NCBI GenBank assembly: GCA_023458615.1
Contig: JAEWYV010000130.1
Coordinates: forward strand, 1-8,519
From: Bacillota bacterium
GTDB lineage: Bacteria; Bacillota; Clostridia; Christensenellales; CAG-138
Reading direction: 5' to 3'
DNA length: 8,519 nt
The notes below the pieces were generated by a model. The model saw nothing but the letters and a program-made list of their open reading frames with translations, did no database searches and was not told the origin of the DNA. Shown here piece by piece: positions 5,301 to 8,519 of the stretch. Both the position numbers and the translations under genes were made by a program. Numbering within the stretch: position 1 is the stretch's first letter; every line of letters begins with the position of its first letter.

Positions 5301-6355
5301 ACGAGGATAAAAAAACGCTGTTGCATCGGTTTGGCTTGCCGGTCATCTTTTCGATCATCGTCTTTGCGATTTTGCTGGTGACCTCCATCATCATCGTGAT
5401 TGCGACGCTCCTGCTGATTCGCATGAATGCCATCAACATCGTGAAAATCTCGCGGCATGAGCCGCTGCTTCCGCTGTTTATGCTGCTCATCATCAGCGTC
5501 GTGGTGGGCACGGTGGTCTCCTTGGTGATGAGCCGTATCCCGCTCAAGCCGGTCCGCCAGGTGATTGACGCAACAAATCGCCTCGCCGCGGGCGACTTTT
5601 CGGCGCGGCTGCGCCTGCCCGGGGCGCGCGCCTTTACGGAGCTTGCGGATAGCTTTAACCGCATGGCAGAGGAGCTTGGCGGCATTGAAATGCTGCGCTC
5701 CGACTTCGTCGACAATTTCTCCCATGAGTTTAAAACCCCGATCGTCTCCATTAAGGGTTTTGCAGAGGAGTTAAAACACGACGATCTGACGAAAGAACAG
5801 CGTGCGGAGTATCTGGATATCATCATCTCCGAGTCCAGCCGCCTTGCTGCGCTTGCCACCAACGTACTCAACCTCTCCCGCGTTGAAAAGCAGACCATCT
5901 TAACCAACCGCGCGCGCTTTGACCTTTCGGAGCAGATTCGCCGGTGTGTTTTGCTTTTTGAAAACAAGTGGGAGCAGCGGCGGCTTGATTTGAGTGTGGA
6001 GCTGGAGGAGATCAGCCTCTTTGGCGATGATGAGCTTCTCAATCAGGTTTGGCTGAATCTCATCGACAACGCGGTGAAATTCACACCTGAAGGCGGCAGC
6101 ATAGAGATCCGTTTGAAGAAGACGGACAACGGCGCGGAGTTTACCATTCGGGATGATGGCTACGGCATCTCCGAGGATGCGCAGAAACACATATTTGACA
6201 AATTTTACCAAGGGGATGCCTCCCGCACCGTTTCCGGCAACGGACTGGGGCTCTCCATTGCAAAGAGGATTGTTTCTCTGCATAGCGGATCGATTACCTG
6301 CCACAGCGAGGAAGGCGTTGGAACGCTATTCTCTGTCATATTGCCGCTCGGCTGA
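5297..6355 (+). CDS. Sensor histidine kinase, two transmembrane helices with very short outer loop
   Basis: A 352-residue membrane kinase. Two helices at about 15-41 and 57-80 leave an outer loop of only about 15 residues (RMNAINIVKISRHEP), so it probably senses within or next to the membrane or through a partner such as the exporter. A HAMP linker follows (about 80-128, LKPVRQVIDATNRLAAGDF). The dimerisation domain has the phosphoacceptor H143 in NFSHEFKTPIVSIKGF. The ATP-binding domain shows the N box (NLIDNAVKF, 254-262), G1 (DDGYGI, 286-291), F box (FDKFYQ, 300-305) and G2 (GNGLGLSIAKRI, 314-325). All catalytic motifs are intact. It is the cognate partner of the overlapping response regulator. 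Confidence 0.93.
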   Translation: MNEDKKTLLHRFGLPVIFSIIVFAILLVTSIIIVIATLLLIRMNAINIVKISRHEPLLPLFMLLIISVVVGTVVSLVMSRIPLKPVRQVIDATNRLAAGDFSARLRLPGARAFTELADSFNRMAEELGGIEMLRSDFVDNFSHEFKTPIVSIKGFAEELKHDDLTKEQRAEYLDIIISESSRLAALATNVLNLSRVEKQTILTNRARFDLSEQIRRCVLLFENKWEQRRLDLSVELEEISLFGDDELLNQVWLNLIDNAVKFTPEGGSIEIRLKKTDNGAEFTIRDDGYGISEDAQKHIFDKFYQGDASRTVSGNGLGLSIAKRIVSLHSGSITCHSEEGVGTLFSVILPLG

Positions 6356-6397
6356 CCACGCTTCACCAAAATGACACGATTTGCCCACCGGCAGTTT

Positions 6398-6431
6398 TTG
6401 TTCAGTTCACCTTCGCCCGATATGATGGGCG
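6398..6431 (+). promoter_or_regulatory. Promoter of the exporter operon with dyad around the -10 box
   Basis: The -35 TTGTTC (6398-6403) and -10 TATGAT (6421-6426) are separated by exactly 17 bases. CGCCC (6414-6418) and GGGCG (6427-6431) form an inverted repeat whose centre contains the -10 box, a plausible control site. It gives the adaptor/ATPase genes their own transcript apart from the two-component genes, with a leader of about 125 bases. Confidence 0.65.
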
Positions 6432-6510
6432 CGAAATAAAAAATGACCGCCTGCCAGTCAAAAATGATACTTTTTTTTGCAGGCAGTGTCGAATGAATGT
6501 GGAAGAAAGA

Positions 6511-6532
6511 GCTTTCCGAAGGAACGGAAAGC
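6511..6532 (+). promoter_or_regulatory. Stem-loop in the leader of the exporter operon, next to the ribosome binding site
   Basis: A perfect 8-bp stem, GCTTTCCG (6511-6518) with CGGAAAGC (6525-6532), carries the loop AAGGAA. The real Shine-Dalgarno sequence AAAGGAA begins at 6541, nine bases after the stem, and repeats the loop sequence. There is no U-tract, so it is not a terminator. It may stabilise the mRNA, present a decoy ribosome site or modulate initiation. Confidence 0.55.
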
Positions 6533-6557
6533 GTAACTGGAAAGGAACGCAACACCC

Positions 6558-8099
6558 ATGCAACCAAAGAAGAAAAAGACCCGCGTTTGGCTCTGGATCC
6601 TGCTTGCCGTAGTCGCAGCCATCATCATTGGAGTAGTCCTGCTGCAAAACGCGATGAAGGCCGCCTCTATGCCCGTCTATCTATCTCAAACCGTTGAGAC
6701 TGGCACGGTAGAGCGCACCATCACCGGCAGCGGCAGACTCGCCTCGGAGGACAGCCAGACGCTGCGCCTGCCCGGGAGTGTACATGTCGCAAGTGTTCCC
6801 GCCGAGGTTGGCGACGTCGTAAAAGCTGGCGATGTGCTCGCCACACTGGATCTTGATTCGCTCAAAGATCAGGCCAACAAGGTCAGCACAGACCTTGCCT
6901 CGCTGGATCGGGACATCGCCTCGCGCACCAAGGTTAAGCGCATCGAAGCGCCCGCCCGCGGTCGCGTCAAATATCTCCCCGCCAAGGAAGGGGACGATGT
7001 TCTCTCCGTCATCAGCGAATATGGCACGCTTGCTCTGCTCTCCGCAGACGGGCTGATGCAGCTGGAGATTTCGACCACCGAACAGCTCACGCTGCACTCC
7101 GACGTCACTGTTCGTTGGGACGGGGATTCTGCGGATGGCATGATCGCCGAGAAGACAACGGGCGGCTATCTTGTAACCCTGCCCGATAACGGCACGCCCT
7201 ATCAGGCAACGGCGCAGGTCTTCAGCGGCGACAAGCTCCTCGGTGAAGGCGTTCTCGCGATTCACTCGCCCGTTGCCGTACTTGCAGCCGGTGGTGAGAT
7301 CACGGATGTTGCCGTAGAGGAGAACACCCTCGTCTACGCGGGCAACAAGCTCTTCTCGCTACAGAATGCGCCGGACGACGCGAGCTATCGCACCGCCCTG
7401 TCCCAGCGCAACGACAAAGCCAAGCTCTATGAAACTTTGCTGGGTTACCTGAATGATCCGCGCGTACTTGCGCCGACCGATGGCGTGATCAACGAAGTGA
7501 TCATCAAAGAGGATACCGATATTGCAGAGGCCACCGCCTCCAACGGGCTTAGTGACGCGTTTACGATTCATACGGGCGGCGCGGTGAAGATGAGCATTGA
7601 TACGGATGAGCTCGACATCGATCTGGTTAAACTGGGGCAAACCGGCACGGTCACGCTCGACGCGTATCCGAATGAAACATTTGACGCTGAAGTCACGCGC
7701 ATCTTGCGCATTGGCACGCTCGACGGCACCATCACCACATACCCTGTCGAGGTAACACTTGGCTATGACGAGCGGCTGCTAGAGGGCATGAACGGCAGCG
7801 CCGTGATTCTCACCAGCAAAAAGGAGAACGTCGTCGTTCTGCCCGTGGATTTAATCAACGAAGACGCTCAGGGCGAGTATGTCTACTTTAAGTCCGCCGA
7901 TGGCAAGAGCTATGAGCGCGTTGCCATCACAACCGGACTCTCCAACGGCGTTCAGGCGGAAATCACCAGCGGACTCAAGGCGGGCGACGTTGTCTGGTAT
8001 CTCTATCAGCCGGATACCACCACCGCCAGCATGCCCGGCATGCGATATGCCAGCAACCGCGCGGACGGCGTAGCCACATCCGGAAACGGTGGTGAGTAA
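6558..8099 (+). CDS. Periplasmic-adaptor-like (MacA/HlyD/YknX type) subunit of an ABC exporter
   Basis: A 513-residue protein held by one N-terminal membrane anchor (about 11-30, after MQPKKKK), with the rest outside the cell. It has the adaptor features: a biotinyl-lipoyl-like half (VPAEVGDVVKAGDVLATLD, 80-98), a short helical segment (101-125), the returning half (IEAPARGRVKYLPAKEGDDV), and beta-barrel and membrane-proximal regions ending with VVVLPVDLI and ITTGLSNGVQAEITSGLKAGDVV. A second lipoyl-like pair appears at about 248-268 (DVAVEENTLVYAGNKLFSLQ) and 303-322 (VLAPTDGVINEVIIKEDTDI) with a helix between, so the unit looks duplicated. The protein is longer than the usual 350-420 residues. 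In monoderms such adaptors (YknX is one example) work with a MacB-type ATPase and permease. The next gene, two bases downstream, is that ATPase. Substrate unknown. Confidence 0.85.
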   Translation: MQPKKKKTRVWLWILLAVVAAIIIGVVLLQNAMKAASMPVYLSQTVETGTVERTITGSGRLASEDSQTLRLPGSVHVASVPAEVGDVVKAGDVLATLDLDSLKDQANKVSTDLASLDRDIASRTKVKRIEAPARGRVKYLPAKEGDDVLSVISEYGTLALLSADGLMQLEISTTEQLTLHSDVTVRWDGDSADGMIAEKTTGGYLVTLPDNGTPYQATAQVFSGDKLLGEGVLAIHSPVAVLAAGGEITDVAVEENTLVYAGNKLFSLQNAPDDASYRTALSQRNDKAKLYETLLGYLNDPRVLAPTDGVINEVIIKEDTDIAEATASNGLSDAFTIHTGGAVKMSIDTDELDIDLVKLGQTGTVTLDAYPNETFDAEVTRILRIGTLDGTITTYPVEVTLGYDERLLEGMNGSAVILTSKKENVVVLPVDLINEDAQGEYVYFKSADGKSYERVAITTGLSNGVQAEITSGLKAGDVVWYLYQPDTTTASMPGMRYASNRADGVATSGNGGE

Positions 8100-8101
8100 G
8101 C

Positions 8102-8519
8102 ATGTCTTCCCAAAAACGACCGATCATCTCCATGACCGATATTACTAAGGTGTATACGGTCGGCGGAGAAGAGGTGCGCGCACTCGACGGCGCAAACTTG
8201 ACCATCTACGAAGGCGAGTTCGTCAGCATCATCGGCCCGAGCGGCAGCGGAAAAAGCACGCTGATGAACATCATCGGCTGTCTGGATGTTGCGGACAGTG
8301 GCGAATACATTCTCGACGGGCAGTCGATTGAGCAATATTCCGAAGAAGAGCTAGCCCGCATTCGCAACCGCAAGATCGGCTTCATCTTTCAGAACTTCAA
8401 CCTGCTCTCCCGCATGAGCGCGCAGGCGAACGTGGAGCTGCCGCTGATCTATCAGCACGCACACATCAACGACCGGCATGAACAGGCAAGCCGCGCGCTT
8501 GAGCGCGTCGGCCTTGCGA
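8102..8519 (+). CDS. MacB/LolD-type ABC transporter ATPase (3' truncated by window edge)
   Basis: The first 139 residues of an ATP-binding subunit. Walker A is GPSGSGKST (45-53) and the Q-loop glutamine is Q97 in IGFIFQNFNLL. The N-terminal pattern (MTDITKVYTVGGEEVRALDGANLTI) and the CLDVADSGEYILDG stretch are typical of the MacB/LolD/YknY class, which powers mechanotransmission exporters rather than importers. Signature and Walker B motifs lie beyond the window. The ATG follows the adaptor stop after two bases, with GGTGAG at the end of that gene as probable ribosome binding site, so translation is likely coupled. A permease gene should follow. Confidence 0.93.
   Translation, partial: MSSQKRPIISMTDITKVYTVGGEEVRALDGANLTIYEGEFVSIIGPSGSGKSTLMNIIGCLDVADSGEYILDGQSIEQYSEEELARIRNRKIGFIFQNFNLLSRMSAQANVELPLIYQHAHINDRHEQASRALERVGLA

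Noticed and set aside
4626..6355. Naming the two-component pair HssR/HssS (heme sensing)
   Set aside because: The regulator resembles HssR in length and style, but the kinase lacks the large outer sensor region and the neighbour is not recognisably HrtAB, so a heme role is unsupported.
6382..6399. Possible terminator after the histidine kinase
   Set aside because: The stem TGCC/GGCA is only four base pairs before GTTTTT, too weak to call, and it overlaps the exporter promoter; read-through from the kinase is quite possible.
1..8519. CRISPR arrays, tRNA or rRNA genes, insertion sequences, phage or integrase genes
   Set aside because: I looked for regular direct repeats, cloverleaf elements, transposase motifs and terminal inverted repeats on both strands and found none.

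Overview
The window reads as a chromosomal segment of a moderately GC-rich, single-membrane (monoderm) bacterium, most likely a clostridial Firmicute. The reasons are the strong AGGAGG-type ribosome binding sites, a textbook TTGACA/TATAAT promoter, a two-cluster ferredoxin with an N-terminal flavodoxin-like domain (EFR1 type, common in anaerobic Clostridia), an orphan FakA-type domain protein, and a heliorhodopsin, a family reported mainly from monoderms. This placement is inferred; no rRNA or marker gene is present.

Layout. (1) 1-444: 3' end of a multi-pass membrane protein of unknown role, closed by a strong terminator. (2) 533-2240: a self-contained operon with a consensus promoter whose spacer carries a perfect inverted repeat. 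It encodes a MarR regulator, a two-helix membrane protein, and a flavin-reductase-like protein with an extra C-terminal domain resembling PCP_red. A bidirectional terminator separates it from the next, convergent gene. (3) 2308-3090, minus strand: a complete heliorhodopsin with the retinal lysine (K245) and counterion glutamate (E110). It is much more AT-rich than its neighbours. (4) 3296-4063, minus strand: an EFR1-type flavodoxin/ferredoxin protein, upstream of and co-oriented with the heliorhodopsin. (5) 4201-4452: a small single-gene unit, an 83-residue protein matching only the middle domain of fatty acid kinase FakA. (6) 4626-8519: an OmpR-family response regulator and a histidine kinase overlapping by ATGA, then, after a 202-base leader with its own promoter and a stem-loop, an ABC-exporter adaptor and the start of its MacB-type ATPase. 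The permease is expected just beyond the window.

How the parts work together. Block 6 is a standard arrangement: the two-component system probably controls the exporter, which probably removes an envelope-active or toxic compound. The centre of interest is block 3, a light-absorbing retinal protein of still unsettled function. It sits among flavin and iron-sulfur redox genes (a flavin reductase-like protein on one side, a flavodoxin/ferredoxin on the other). No retinal or carotenoid synthesis gene is in view. A light/redox link is only a hypothesis from gene order.
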